Of a stretch of 64,000 nt of DNA, positions 7,642-16,865 are shown in pieces. This DNA comes from Candidatus Hydrogenedentota bacterium (GTDB lineage: Bacteria > Hydrogenedentota > Hydrogenedentia > Hydrogenedentales > CAITNO01): contig CAITNO010000027.1 of NCBI GenBank assembly GCA_903893795.1, positions 23,281 through 87,280 of the forward strand, in the 5' to 3' direction. The first letter of the stretch is position 1. Each line of letters starts with the position of its first letter. The notes below the pieces were generated by a model, which did no database searches, had not been told where the DNA came from, and saw only the letters and a program-made list of their open reading frames with translations. A program made the position numbers and the translations under genes.

Positions 7642-10122
7642 TCAACCCTGTCCATTCATTCCGTTCTTAACGGACAAATCATAGTCACCCGGCGTGATGC
7701 GCCAGTCGCCATTCTGTACCGGGATGGACTTTCGTTCCCTTCCCTTGGTAAAGATGGAATTCTCCCACCCCTTCATCTTCATGCGGAACACATGTTCCCG
7801 CTCCACAAGTTTCGTCAAGGGCGCCTCTGGCGTGCCGGTCAGGTCTTCGCGCAGGCGGTCCACATCGGCATAGACGGTAAGTTTGGCCTTGTTGCCGTCG
7901 ACCTCCAAGAACACCACGCCGGTGCCGTCGTAATCGAAATAGGAGCATGACCCGACGGATACAATCTTCTTCGGGCTGTCGGGCAAGTCCATCGGTCGCC
8001 AGTCGGTGGGCCGCGCCTGCATGTAGCAGTCGGGCGCGCAGAGCAGCGCGGCATTCCTGCCAAAGCTGAACGCGCCGGGCGGACAAACCACATCGTCGGC
8101 GGGCAGTTCCATGCGCGCGCCGCGCGGCAAACGGCGAAAGAGTTCCCCGGCGATCATGTGGCTCACGGCGCGCTCCGGCGTGTGGCGCAGGTTGAGGTAG
8201 TGCTGAGGCCAGTCGGGGTTCCACGCGGCCACGGCCCGTGCGTCGTATTGGAACTGGCTGGCCGCCTGCACGCCCAGCCCGCGGAACTGCCGCGCGAGCG
8301 CGGAGTAGGTGCTGATCTGATGCAGGCTCCCCGCCGCGTCGAATTCGTAGACAAGCCGGGCCTTTTGGGCCAGGCATTTCTCCAGGTCCCAGTCTTTCGT
8401 TTCGGCGATGAGGTTCTTGGCGTCATTGACCGGCGTGGGCGGCAGCCCGCCGGGGTAATTGCCGATGGTAAAGGCTTCGGCGCGGCTGTCGGCGATGGCG
8501 CGGACGACGTCGGGATAACTGGACCACCAGGTGCGGAAGTACGCGATGGGCTGTTTCGCGCCCGTGTCACGCATGGCGCCAATCATCGTGTCGATATAGC
8601 GCCGGAGGGTGTCGTAGCGGAACCACGCATACATGTCGCCGGTGCGCCAGGCCGGGTCGGGCGCGAAGCGTTCCCAGGCCACCCGCGCACCGTCGAGGCC
8701 GCGCAGGTTGCTCGCGGGGTCCTCGCCGTAGGCGTTGCCGGGCTCACGCTTGCGCAGTTGCTCCAGCGTCCAGTAGTCGGGCTCGTTGATGATTTCGAAG
8801 AGCGCCAGACAGGGCTCGTCCGCAAGGCGCTTGCCGGTATGCGGGTTCTGGTGCGCCAGGAACTGGCGCAGGTAGTTGGCCTGGGCCGGCCAGCGTTCGG
8901 GCCACAGGCCCATGGACTGCTTGGGCGTTTCGAGGGAAAAGCTTCCGGGCCGCTGGTTCGGGCCGTTCCACCAAGCGATGGGCGTGAGCATGAGATAGAT
9001 GCCGCGCCGGTCGCACTCAGCCACAATGCGGTCGAGCAGGTCCAGATGCTCGTTGGGCACCAGGTTTCCGTCCCCGTCGGAGATTTCGCGGTCAAACACA
9101 TGAATGCGCACAATGTCGATGTTCATGCGTTCGAGGTCGTCAAAGTCGTCGTCGATGGCCTGCGCGTGATTGACACCGGCCTTGCGCAGGCTTTCATACT
9201 GTCCCCAGCTTTGGGTGTAGTAATTGACACCCCAGAGCGCCGCCTCGGTGCTGTCGGGATAGCGCAGCACGCCGCCGTCCACATACAGCGGCTGTAGCGG
9301 CCTGGGCCGCGGCCCCACAGTCCCGGCGGGCGCGCGGTCGGACTCCTTCTGCGTGGGCAGGTCGAAATAGCGGGCGGGCAGTTCGGCCTTGTCCCCGGCG
9401 AGGAGTAGCACCGGTGTGCGGTAGAGGCCGCCGCCCCAGCTTTGATTGTGCACCGCCACATACAGCGTGTTGGTCTTGCCCCAGCGCACCGCCTTGTCGG
9501 GCACGGCATATTCGCGTAGCTTGTCCCAGCCCGTGGTCGCGCCGATGCGCTGGCCGTTGAGGAAGGTGACGTCATTGTCGTCCACGGCGGCGATATGCAC
9601 CCACAGCGGCGTGCCGCGCAGGCTTTCGGGGATGTCTATCCGCACCCGCAGCCAGGTGACGCCCAGTTCCGCAATGGTCTCGGGCACCTGTGCCGCCTTC
9701 CATGGAGCGTCATCACCGGGCGGTGCGCCGATGTCCTCGTACCGCAGTTCTTTGCCCGCATAGTGGGACTCCCAGGGCAGCACGGACAGGTCCATGGCCG
9801 CGGGCAGGGGGCAGCTGGTCTCGGCCTCGCCCAGCCGTACATTCAGCGTCGCCGACGATATCTGCGGGTCGCGGTCCAGGTCGACGATGTACAGCGCCGA
9901 GGCGCCGCCTCCGCCGAGGTCGGGCGGCGAAGTCACGCCGGTGATGTGGGCGCTGTGGGTGGAGAACTCGGGCTTCATGCCCGGTTCCGCGCCCGAAACC
10001 AGCGCCATGACGCGCACCTTGAACAGGTCGCCGGTAAAGACCGGGAAAGTCGACACATTCGGCGCGGCGTACGAGGACACTGTGGCGCATACAAGCATCG
10101 CAGGCAGCAGGAGTCGGCGCAT
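7642..10122 (-). CDS. Secreted glycoside hydrolase, clan GH-A-like TIM barrel with N-terminal sugar-binding fold
   Basis: 826 aa with a signal peptide ending near SSYAAP (about 20). Residues 140-250 resemble the jelly-roll sugar-binding module of GH2 enzymes (TWLRVRIDIP, DVTFLNGQRIG, NTLYVAVHNQ). A TIM barrel follows (about 295-640) with the clan GH-A acid/base motif at NEP (E447) and a plausible nucleophile E593 in LVYEFD. It is therefore a retaining beta-glycosidase of GH2/GH5/GH42 type; the substrate cannot be read from sequence. The start ATG has GGAGATGA just upstream and a good promoter at 10162-10190. It is convergent with the gene ending at 7554. Confidence 0.8.
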   Translation of the reverse strand: MRRLLLPAMLVCATVSSYAAPNVSTFPVFTGDLFKVRVMALVSGAEPGMKPEFSTHSAHITGVTSPPDLGGGGASALYIVDLDRDPQISSATLNVRLGEAETSCPLPAAMDLSVLPWESHYAGKELRYEDIGAPPGDDAPWKAAQVPETIAELGVTWLRVRIDIPESLRGTPLWVHIAAVDDNDVTFLNGQRIGATTGWDKLREYAVPDKAVRWGKTNTLYVAVHNQSWGGGLYRTPVLLLAGDKAELPARYFDLPTQKESDRAPAGTVGPRPRPLQPLYVDGGVLRYPDSTEAALWGVNYYTQSWGQYESLRKAGVNHAQAIDDDFDDLERMNIDIVRIHVFDREISDGDGNLVPNEHLDLLDRIVAECDRRGIYLMLTPIAWWNGPNQRPGSFSLETPKQSMGLWPERWPAQANYLRQFLAHQNPHTGKRLADEPCLALFEIINEPDYWTLEQLRKREPGNAYGEDPASNLRGLDGARVAWERFAPDPAWRTGDMYAWFRYDTLRRYIDTMIGAMRDTGAKQPIAYFRTWWSSYPDVVRAIADSRAEAFTIGNYPGGLPPTPVNDAKNLIAETKDWDLEKCLAQKARLVYEFDAAGSLHQISTYSALARQFRGLGVQAASQFQYDARAVAAWNPDWPQHYLNLRHTPERAVSHMIAGELFRRLPRGARMELPADDVVCPPGAFSFGRNAALLCAPDCYMQARPTDWRPMDLPDSPKKIVSVGSCSYFDYDGTGVVFLEVDGNKAKLTVYADVDRLREDLTGTPEAPLTKLVEREHVFRMKMKGWENSIFTKGRERKSIPVQNGDWRITPGDYDLSVKNGMNGQG

Positions 10123-10161
10123 GGGAAATCATCTCCGGCGGACGGTTGTTACGACTCGGTT

Positions 10162-10190
10162 ATTATCGGTTGCCGCAGCGCCGGTGTCAA
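10162..10190 (-). promoter_or_regulatory. Strong sigma70-type promoter for the glycoside hydrolase
   Basis: On the minus strand a perfect TTGACA (10185-10190) is followed by a 17-bp spacer and GATAAT (10162-10167, 5 of 6). Transcription would start near 10155, about 33 nt before the ATG. Confidence 0.75.
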
Positions 10191-10241
10191 TGCACCCCTT
10201 CCTTTTCATACAATGGCCGTAACACTGTCAGGAGAGCCTAT

Positions 10242-11570
10242 ATGCTGAAGAAACTCATTGCCGTTATTGCGACCCTTTGGGGCGCCACCGGGCTTGTTGC
10301 CGGCGTGGTGCTGGGTGTCTACATGCACCGGCAGATCAACCATCCCTTCTACTTCCTGCTGCCCTTTGTGGTGCTGGGTGCCCTCGGACTCGTACCGGCG
10401 AGCCTGATACTGCTGCTCCTGCGGCCTGGAACGTGGAAGAAAAGGCTGGCCGTGGTGGCAGCCTACGCCGCCGTGATCACGCTGGCCATCGGCGGGCCGG
10501 CCGCATGGCGGAACTATTACGAAACACCGCGCAACGGGGGACCCTATCTCGTGTGGTCCGATGACCCCAAGACCACGGTGACTGTGTGCTGGACCGCCGA
10601 GCAAAGCGCGCCTGCCCGCGTGGAATATGCGGCGGAGGGGTCTTCCGAGTGGAAAGCCACGGACAGCGGCGCCACCCACTATCCCAAGGTCAAACTTGCG
10701 GCCCTGCTGCCGGGCACGAAGTACCGCTACCGCATTCCCGCGCTGGGCGGCCAGGAATATCCCTTCCAGACCGCGCCGGCCGCGCCGGAAGACTTTTCCT
10801 TTGCGGTCTATGGCGACAACCGCCATGCGGGCGGTTTTTCCTGGCACAGTTCGGTGATACGGGAGATGCAGCATCAGGACGTGCAGGCGCATTTCCGCTT
10901 TGTGCTCAACTCGGGCGACATCGTGGAGCGGCCCGGCAAGGGCCATGGCTGGCAGTGGGCCACCTTCCTGCGCGACATCACGCCGCTGGCCGCCTCGCGG
11001 CCCTATGAGGTGAGCCTGGGCAACCACGAGTCGGGCGGCGACCCCGAGCCCTTCGCCGAGTATTTCGATTACGGCCACCCCGAACACTGGCGCGTGTTCG
11101 ACTATGCCGGCGTCCATTTCATCATGCTTTCCACCGAGGACAATCTTGACCCCGGCAGCCCCCAGTTCTCCTGGATGGAACAGGCGCTGGACAACAAACC
11201 GGCCGACACGCGCTTCACCGTGGTCACCATGCACAAGCCGATGCTGACCCATGACCCCCGTGAGCGCTACAACGAACCCGGCCGACGCGGACAGCTTGAA
11301 CCACTCTTCGCCGCAAAGGGCGTTGATATCGTCTTTGCCGGCCATGTCCACTCCTATGAACACCATCACCTGCCCTCCTTTGAGCACGTGATCACGGGGG
11401 GCGGCGGCGTGCTCCTCTGGGCCAAGCCCGTGCCGGGACCGGAAACGGTCAAGACCGAGACGGTCTGGCATTTCTGCGCGGTGGACGTGAAGGGCAAAAC
11501 CATGTCGGTGCGCGCCCTGCGCACCGACGGCAGCGTCATCGACGCTTTCGAGGTGCAGAGCAAGAAGTAG
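10242..11570 (+). CDS. Membrane-anchored metallophosphoesterase (purple acid phosphatase-like)
   Basis: 442 aa from ATG 10242, with AGGAGAG 5 nt upstream. Three N-terminal hydrophobic segments (about 5-28, 36-60, 68-86) anchor it. Residues 98-170 form a fibronectin-III-like domain of the kind found before purple-acid-phosphatase catalytic domains. The calcineurin-type motifs are complete: YGDNRH (190-195), SGD (224-226), GNHE (260-263), H331 and GHVH (367-370). It probably hydrolyses phosphate esters on the outer face of the membrane; the substrate is unknown. It is divergent from the glycoside hydrolase. Confidence 0.85.
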   Translation: MLKKLIAVIATLWGATGLVAGVVLGVYMHRQINHPFYFLLPFVVLGALGLVPASLILLLLRPGTWKKRLAVVAAYAAVITLAIGGPAAWRNYYETPRNGGPYLVWSDDPKTTVTVCWTAEQSAPARVEYAAEGSSEWKATDSGATHYPKVKLAALLPGTKYRYRIPALGGQEYPFQTAPAAPEDFSFAVYGDNRHAGGFSWHSSVIREMQHQDVQAHFRFVLNSGDIVERPGKGHGWQWATFLRDITPLAASRPYEVSLGNHESGGDPEPFAEYFDYGHPEHWRVFDYAGVHFIMLSTEDNLDPGSPQFSWMEQALDNKPADTRFTVVTMHKPMLTHDPRERYNEPGRRGQLEPLFAAKGVDIVFAGHVHSYEHHHLPSFEHVITGGGGVLLWAKPVPGPETVKTETVWHFCAVDVKGKTMSVRALRTDGSVIDAFEVQSKK

Positions 11571-11663
11571 CCCACGGGGTCTCTGGGATGAACAAGAAGG
11601 CAAGGAATGTCTGGTGATGCTTCGTCTGAATCTTCTGCGAAGCCCTAGGGTTGGCCGGATTCT

Positions 11664-11693
11664 TTGACCGTTCCGGCGCTGCTGTGCTACCAT
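11664..11693 (+). promoter_or_regulatory. Possible promoter for the MsbA-like exporter
   Basis: TTGACC (11664-11669) and TACCAT (11688-11693) are 18 bp apart, with an extended -10 TG one base before TACCAT. It lies 49 bp before the ATG of the ABC transporter. Confidence 0.5.
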
Positions 11694-11741
11694 TCCGATG
11701 GTCTAACCTGCGTATTTTCAAGGGTTTTCTGAGGATTCATC

Positions 11742-13745
11742 ATGCTCGGCATCAGCGGCGGCAACCTTTCCTCTTCCGCCATGCACCAACCCAAAGGCTC
11801 GGCATGGGTGGTGTATAAGCGGCTGCTGGGCTATGCCTGGCGATACAAGGCCCGGCTCATGACCTCCATGACGCTGGCGGTCGTAATCGCCGTCTCCTTC
11901 GGCGCCATGCTGGTGACCGTCGGCACGGTGATCAAGCTCACCTTCTACACGCCGCCCACGGCCGCCGAACTGGCCACCCCCCCGCTGGACGGCCACGGCA
12001 AGTCCCTTATCAAGGAAGACCCGGCAGAGAAGATGTGCCGGGACATCCAGGAATACTCCGAGAGCCTGCGCGGCTATGTGGGCTGGGCGCCCTCCGGACT
12101 GGACGAGCGATTCCGCGCGCTGGTGGCGGCGATGCGCGCCGACCGCATGCGCGCGCTCATGATTTCCTGCCTGCTGGTGACGCTGCTGGCCCTGTTTGTG
12201 AACGTGGCCCGCTTCTTCCAGGAATACCTGGCGGCCACCGTCGGCGCGCGCGTCACGACCGACGTGGGCAAGGACATGTACGAGAACCTGATGCGCCAGT
12301 CCATGGGCTTCTTCGAGTCGCGCCCCTCGGGCGAGATTCTGGCCCGCTTCAACAACGACATGTTCATGGTTAACCGCGGCCTGGAGGGCGTGTTCATCAA
12401 GATGATGCGCGAGCCCATCAAGATTCTCATCCTGCTGGCGGTGGCGGTGAGCGTGGACTGGCAGTTGACCATCGTGGGCGTGTGCGTGCTGCCCGTGGTG
12501 CTCTACGCGCTGATGTTCATCGGCATGAAGATGCGCAAAAGCGTGCGCCGCTCGCTGCAGAAGATCGCCTCCATGACCTCCGTGGTGAATGAGACGGTGC
12601 GCGGCATCGCCATCATCAAGGGCTACAACATGGAGGAGTATGAAATCGGCCGGGTGCGCGGCGAAATCAACAAACTGCGCCAGTTCCTGTACAAGATGGG
12701 GCGCCTCCAGGCCGCCACGGGTCCGACCACCGAGTTTCTGCTGGTGCTGGGCGTGGTGGGCTTTGTGCTCTTCAGCGGGCGCCGCGTCGAGGCGGGCCTG
12801 CTCGATGCGGGCGACCTTGCCAAACTCTATTTTGCGCTGGCGATGATGCTCGATCCGGTGCGCAAGATGTCGGACGTGAACAATCTGGTGCAGACCAGCG
12901 TGGCCAGCGCCGAGCGCTGCTTTGAGATGGTCGACATCACGCCGGACATCGTCGAGCCGCCCGATGCGGTGGAGATGGCTCCGCTGCGCGACGCCATCCG
13001 CTTCGAAAATGTGTCCTTCTCCTACAACGGCACCGACACGGTAATCCGCGACCTGTCGCTGGAGATCAAGAAGGGCCAGATGGTCGCCCTGGTGGGCTCC
13101 AGCGGCGCGGGCAAGAGCACCATGGCCAAGCTGGTGCCCCGCTTCTACGACGTGAGCGCGGGACGCATCACCATAGACGGGATGGACATCCGCAACGCCA
13201 CCTTCCACAGCCTGCGCGAGCAGATGAGCATCGTGACCCAGGACACCGTCCTGTTTGCCGAGTCAGTGCGTGCCAACATCGCCTTCGGCCGGACCGAATA
13301 CTCTGACGACCGCGTGCGCGACGCGGCGCGGGCGGCCAATGCGGACGGGTTTGTGGGCGCGCTGTCCGAAGGCTACGACAGCATGCTGAGCGATTCGGGC
13401 GGCAATCTTTCGGGCGGCCAGCGCCAGCGGCTCGCCATTGCGCGCGCCATCATCAAGGACCCGGCCATTCTCATCCTCGACGAGGCGACCTCAAGCCTCG
13501 ATTCCGAAAGCGAGCGGCTGATCCAGGACGCGCTGGACCACTTTGTCGCCGGGCGCACGACCATTGTCATCGCGCACCGCCTGTCCACCATCCGCCGCGC
13601 CGACCGCATTGTGGTGATGGACGGCGGCCGCATCGCCGAAGAGGGCACGCACGACGAACTCATCGCCCGCGGCGGCATCTACCGGCGGCTGCACGACACC
13701 CAGTTCAGAAACGAGACCGACAGCACCCCCGGTGCCGCCAAATGA
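11742..13745 (+). CDS. msbA: ABC exporter, fused permease/ATPase (MsbA-like lipid flippase)
   Basis: 667 aa half-transporter. An N-terminal six-helix ABC exporter domain (to about 400) precedes a nucleotide-binding domain with Walker A GSSGAGKST (452-460), signature LSGGQRQR (about 556), Walker B ILILDEA (about 576-582) and the H-loop IAHRLST. The domain order and the presence of lipid A genes upstream make lipid A-core flipping likely, but a drug or peptide exporter of the same family cannot be excluded. An insertion of about 45 residues between the first two membrane segments (near 65-110) is longer than in E. coli MsbA. The stop overlaps the next start (ATGA). Confidence 0.85.
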   Translation: MLGISGGNLSSSAMHQPKGSAWVVYKRLLGYAWRYKARLMTSMTLAVVIAVSFGAMLVTVGTVIKLTFYTPPTAAELATPPLDGHGKSLIKEDPAEKMCRDIQEYSESLRGYVGWAPSGLDERFRALVAAMRADRMRALMISCLLVTLLALFVNVARFFQEYLAATVGARVTTDVGKDMYENLMRQSMGFFESRPSGEILARFNNDMFMVNRGLEGVFIKMMREPIKILILLAVAVSVDWQLTIVGVCVLPVVLYALMFIGMKMRKSVRRSLQKIASMTSVVNETVRGIAIIKGYNMEEYEIGRVRGEINKLRQFLYKMGRLQAATGPTTEFLLVLGVVGFVLFSGRRVEAGLLDAGDLAKLYFALAMMLDPVRKMSDVNNLVQTSVASAERCFEMVDITPDIVEPPDAVEMAPLRDAIRFENVSFSYNGTDTVIRDLSLEIKKGQMVALVGSSGAGKSTMAKLVPRFYDVSAGRITIDGMDIRNATFHSLREQMSIVTQDTVLFAESVRANIAFGRTEYSDDRVRDAARAANADGFVGALSEGYDSMLSDSGGNLSGGQRQRLAIARAIIKDPAILILDEATSSLDSESERLIQDALDHFVAGRTTIVIAHRLSTIRRADRIVVMDGGRIAEEGTHDELIARGGIYRRLHDTQFRNETDSTPGAAK

Positions 13746-14494
13746 GCAGGCGCGCGGCGGCAGTTTGCGCCGTGCTGGCCCTGGGAGCGGCCGTGCTGGC
13801 GATAGCATGCCTCCACCCGACTCCGACTCCGCCTGAGACCCCAAAAGCGCCCCAGGAGGCGCCCACGGCGCCCGCGGCGCCGCCTGCAACGCCACCACCA
13901 CCCGCACCGGCACCTTCCACTGCCGAAAAGCACACGCCCACCGTCACCGCCACGCTGACCGCCGTGTCGCTGTCCGACGCCAAGCCGCTGGCCGGGATGG
14001 TTCCCATCATCACGCTGGAACCCAACGCCTTTGACGAACCGCTTGCGCACGGCGACCCGACCGGCGCCGACGGTGTGTGCAAATTTGCCTTTCCCGCCGA
14101 CCGCAAGGTCTGTCTGCGCGTGTGGGACCCCAAGCTGGACTATTTTCCCAACAATTACTTCGACGTGCTGCCCGGGGATGAAGACTCGGCCACCGAGGGC
14201 GCCATTGCCATGGCCCGGTCCGCATCGCTGCACGCGCTGCTGCTGCGTCCCGACGGCGCCCCCGCCGCGGACGAAGCGGTGCACATGATGATGTTTCACC
14301 CCAAGCTCGGACCCTGGTGGCCCAGCGAGTCAAAGACAGACAGCGGCGGCGCCGTTGCCTTCGAAAAAGTACCCCCCGGCATGTTTGCCGTGCAGATGGA
14401 ATGCCCCTCGGGCCGCATGCGCGCCGAGGATGTCACCCTGCTCCCTGGAGAATCGGGCGACCTCGGCCCAATCACCCTGGCCCCGGCGCAGTAA
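13742..14494 (+). CDS. Proline-rich lipoprotein with carboxypeptidase-regulatory-like domain
   Basis: 250 aa. A lipoprotein-type signal ends at LAIAC (Cys about residue 23), followed by a Pro/Ala/Thr linker (about 24-62) that would let the domain reach across the periplasm. Residues 65-245 contain one or two Ig-like folds of the type seen in carboxypeptidase-regulatory domains (GADGVCKFAFPADRKVCLRV; DSGGAVAFEKVPPGMFAVQM). No enzymatic motif is present. Its ATG overlaps the transporter stop, so it is co-translated with the MsbA-like exporter and may act with it in the envelope; that link is inferred from coupling only. Confidence 0.75.
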   Translation: MSRRAAAVCAVLALGAAVLAIACLHPTPTPPETPKAPQEAPTAPAAPPATPPPPAPAPSTAEKHTPTVTATLTAVSLSDAKPLAGMVPIITLEPNAFDEPLAHGDPTGADGVCKFAFPADRKVCLRVWDPKLDYFPNNYFDVLPGDEDSATEGAIAMARSASLHALLLRPDGAPAADEAVHMMMFHPKLGPWWPSESKTDSGGAVAFEKVPPGMFAVQMECPSGRMRAEDVTLLPGESGDLGPITLAPAQ

Positions 14495-14500
14495 ACACCA

Positions 14501-14617
14501 CCGTCATTGCGAGCTTGTATTCGTCATTGCGAGCGAAGCGCGGCAATCTCGCTCTCGCGATGGCCCAGACGTGGGGGGATGGTTTCAAGAGATTGCCGCG
14601 CTTCGCTCGCAATGACG
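14501..14617. repeat. 117-bp palindromic repeat, copy 1
   Basis: A 29-bp perfect inverted repeat (14522-14550 with 14589-14617) around a 38-nt centre, preceded by an extra partial head: CGTCATTGCGAG occurs at 14502 and again at 14522. Copy 2 at 15058-15174 has the same length, the same orientation and only four mismatches. The head sequence belongs to a type of dispersed repeat known from many bacterial genomes, whose shadow translations read FARND. Here the pair brackets a GIY-YIG gene. Confidence 0.93.
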
Positions 14618-14643
14618 TGGCCGGTTTGGGTTGTAAGCCCTCA

Positions 14644-14931
14644 TTAAAGGTCATCGTACAAGTCCCGCCATTCAGGATTCATATCTTCGATTAGTGTAAT
14701 CTTCTTTGCCCGCGACCCGGCCTTGATGTGTTTCTCAGCCTCGATGGCCTGCATCATAGTGGGAAAGTGTTCTGTATATACGAGCTTGCTCAGCTTGTAC
14801 TTGCTGCTGAATACGCCTCCCCGCCCTTGTTTGTGCGCATAGATCCGCGAAGAAAGATCCGACGTTACGCCGGTGTAAAGGACCGTGTTCCCCTTGTTGG
14901 TGATGATGTAGACACAGGGATCCTTTGCCAT
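14644..14931 (-). CDS. Single-domain GIY-YIG nuclease
   Basis: 95 aa, about the length of a stand-alone GIY-YIG (URI) domain. The motif pair is present as CVYI (Y8) and LYTG (Y19), followed by R29 in SSRIYAHK, the metal-binding E66 region in EAEKHIK, and N85. It has no added DNA-binding domain. Family members are single-strand nicking or double-strand nucleases of homing endonucleases, repair enzymes and poorly understood stand-alone proteins. AAAGGAG lies 6 nt before the ATG. It sits between two direct copies of a 117-bp palindromic repeat (14501-14617, 15058-15174), an arrangement suggesting that nuclease and repeat act together; see findings. Confidence 0.88.
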   Translation of the reverse strand: MAKDPCVYIITNKGNTVLYTGVTSDLSSRIYAHKQGRGGVFSSKYKLSKLVYTEHFPTMMQAIEAEKHIKAGSRAKKITLIEDMNPEWRDLYDDL

Positions 14932-15057
14932 CTCGCACTCCTTTCAGAGTTTAAGACATGCCAAGCCACGCCAGCACATTAACTCTAAACCCGCGGCGTG
15001 GCAAGAGTGTCTCCTCAAGGGACCAGCAACATTCTGCCGTTTTAGAACGAAAGGCAC

Positions 15058-15174
15058 CCGTCATTGCGAGCTTGTATTCGTCATTGCGAGCGAAGCGCGG
15101 CAATCTCGGTCTCGCGATGGCCCAGACGTTGGGGTATGGTTTCAAGAGCTTGCCGCGCTTCGCTCGCAATGACG
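15058..15174. repeat. 117-bp palindromic repeat, copy 2
   Basis: Same repeat as 14501-14617, same orientation, four mismatches. The arms are 15079-15107 and 15146-15174, with one mismatch in the stem. It ends 7 nt before the comM stop codon, so it could also act as a terminator-like structure for comM on the minus strand. Confidence 0.93.
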
Positions 15175-15180
15175 AACTTG

Positions 15181-16725
15181 TCACGCGGTCCCAAACATCT
15201 CGCGGTCGAGCGAGCGGTATTGCACCGCCTCGCTGACATGGTTCTCGGCGATGATGTCCGCGCCCTCCAGGTCCGCCAGCGTGCGCGACACGCGCAGCAC
15301 CTTGTCGTAGGCGCGGGCGCTGAGCGCCAACCGGCGCAGCGCCATTTCCATCACCGACTTCGCGCCCTCGGTCATCACGCAGTGCTTCCGGATGGCCTTC
15401 GTGTCCAGATGGGCGTTGCAGGTGTGCTTGCCACCGAGCCGCACGCGCTGGCGGTCCCGCGCGGCCTGCACCTGCGCGCGCACCTCGGCGCTGGTCGGCC
15501 CCGAGGGGCGGTCGTCGGTCATCTCCTCGAAAGACAGCGCCGGCACGTCCACGTGAATGTCGATGCGGTCCAGCAGCGGCCCCGAAATGCGCCCCATGTA
15601 GCGCTGCACCTCGCCGGTCGAGCAGCGGCACACCTTGCGCGGGTCCGTGCGGCAGCCGCAGGGGCAGGGGTTCATCGCCACCACGAGCATGAAGCGGCTC
15701 GGATAGGTGACGGAATAGCTCGCGCGGCGGATGTGCACCATCCCCTCTTCCAGCGGCTGGCGCAGCACTTCCAGCGCGGCCCGGTTGAACTCGGGCAGCT
15801 CGTCGAGGAAGAGCACGCCGTTGTGCGCCAGGCTCACCTCGCCCGGATAGGCCATCGTTCCCGCGCCGCCGCCCGCAATGGACACCGTCGTCGAGGTGTG
15901 GTGGGGACAGCGGAATGGGCGCCGCACGATGAGCGCGTCGCGCCGTCCCGCCATGGGCGTGATGCTGTAGATGCGCGTCGTCTCCAGCGACTCCTCAAAG
16001 GCCATTTCCGGCATGATCCCCGGCAGCCGCGACGCCAGCATGGTCTTGCCCGTTCCGGGCGGGCCGATCATGAGCAAATTGTGGGCGCCGGCGGCGGCCA
16101 CGGTCAGCGCGCGCTTCACGTGGCCCTGCCCCTTCACATCGCTCAGGTCGGGCACGCTGCGCTTGGCCGCGGCAAAGGCCGCGTTCACGTCCGTCACACG
16201 CGGCTCCACATCCTGCTGGCCCGAAAGAAACGCGTGTGCATCATTGAGCCGGGCAACGGGGATGATTTCGATGCGGTCCACCACGCCCGCCTCGTCTGCA
16301 TTGTCCACGGGCAGCACGATGCCGCGCAGGCCCAAGTCGCGCGCGGCAATGGCCATGGAAAGCGCCCCAGGCACGGAGCGCACCGACCCGTCCAGCGCGA
16401 GTTCGCCGACCAGGGCGTATTCGTTCAGGCGTTGGCCGTTGAGCTGGCCGCTCGCGGCCAGCATGCCCGCGGCGATGGGGAGGTCGAGGGCGCTGCCCTG
16501 CTTGCGCATGTCGGCGGGAGCCAGATTGACGATGACGACACCGCGCGGCACGCGGAAACCCGAATTGCGCAGCGCCGAGGACACGCGATCCTCGCTTTCC
16601 TTCACCGCCGTGTCGGGCAGGCCCACCATTTTGATTTTATTTTCGCCGGGCCGGATGTCCACCTCCACCGCAAGCGGATAGGCGTCTATTCCGAGCACCG
16701 CGCACGACTGCACCCGCGCAAGCAT
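15181..16725 (-). CDS. comM: YifB/ComM family Mg-chelatase-like AAA+ ATPase
   Basis: 514 aa, typical length. The N-terminal Lon-protease-like domain carries the signature MVGLPDTAVKESEDRV (33-48). The AAA+ core has Walker A GPPGTGKT (221-228) and Walker B VLFLDE (304-309). A cysteine cluster CPCGC...CRC (354-368) is the family zinc-binding insertion. ComM is a helicase that promotes branch migration during natural transformation, so the cell may take up and recombine DNA. The C-terminus is intact (AVQYRSLDREM) even though a palindromic repeat directly follows the stop. Confidence 0.95.
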   Translation of the reverse strand: MLARVQSCAVLGIDAYPLAVEVDIRPGENKIKMVGLPDTAVKESEDRVSSALRNSGFRVPRGVVIVNLAPADMRKQGSALDLPIAAGMLAASGQLNGQRLNEYALVGELALDGSVRSVPGALSMAIAARDLGLRGIVLPVDNADEAGVVDRIEIIPVARLNDAHAFLSGQQDVEPRVTDVNAAFAAAKRSVPDLSDVKGQGHVKRALTVAAAGAHNLLMIGPPGTGKTMLASRLPGIMPEMAFEESLETTRIYSITPMAGRRDALIVRRPFRCPHHTSTTVSIAGGGAGTMAYPGEVSLAHNGVLFLDELPEFNRAALEVLRQPLEEGMVHIRRASYSVTYPSRFMLVVAMNPCPCGCRTDPRKVCRCSTGEVQRYMGRISGPLLDRIDIHVDVPALSFEEMTDDRPSGPTSAEVRAQVQAARDRQRVRLGGKHTCNAHLDTKAIRKHCVMTEGAKSVMEMALRRLALSARAYDKVLRVSRTLADLEGADIIAENHVSEAVQYRSLDREMFGTA

Positions 16726-16865
16726 ACAAGGTTCCCCACAGGGATGTTGCGACTGTTGCGGCCTCCGGACCGCACCGTGTCATTTTGGAGAATAGGGCGC
16801 GGATGAATCAAGCAAAGCAGAAGGACCTTGTGCGCAGCGCCCATGGTTTGCATTTCTGCCTGTGC

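Noticed and set aside
14501..15174. CRISPR array
   Set aside because: Only two long palindromic copies 440 bp apart with a gene between; no regular spacers and no cas genes.
14951..15631. 226-aa minus-strand frame ending past the second 117-bp repeat
   Set aside because: Alternative frame of comM read through the repeat; comM itself ends normally at 15181.
15064..16806. 580-aa plus-strand frame running through the palindromic repeat into comM
   Set aside because: Starts in the repeat (typical FARND-like shadow) and is antisense to an intact comM.
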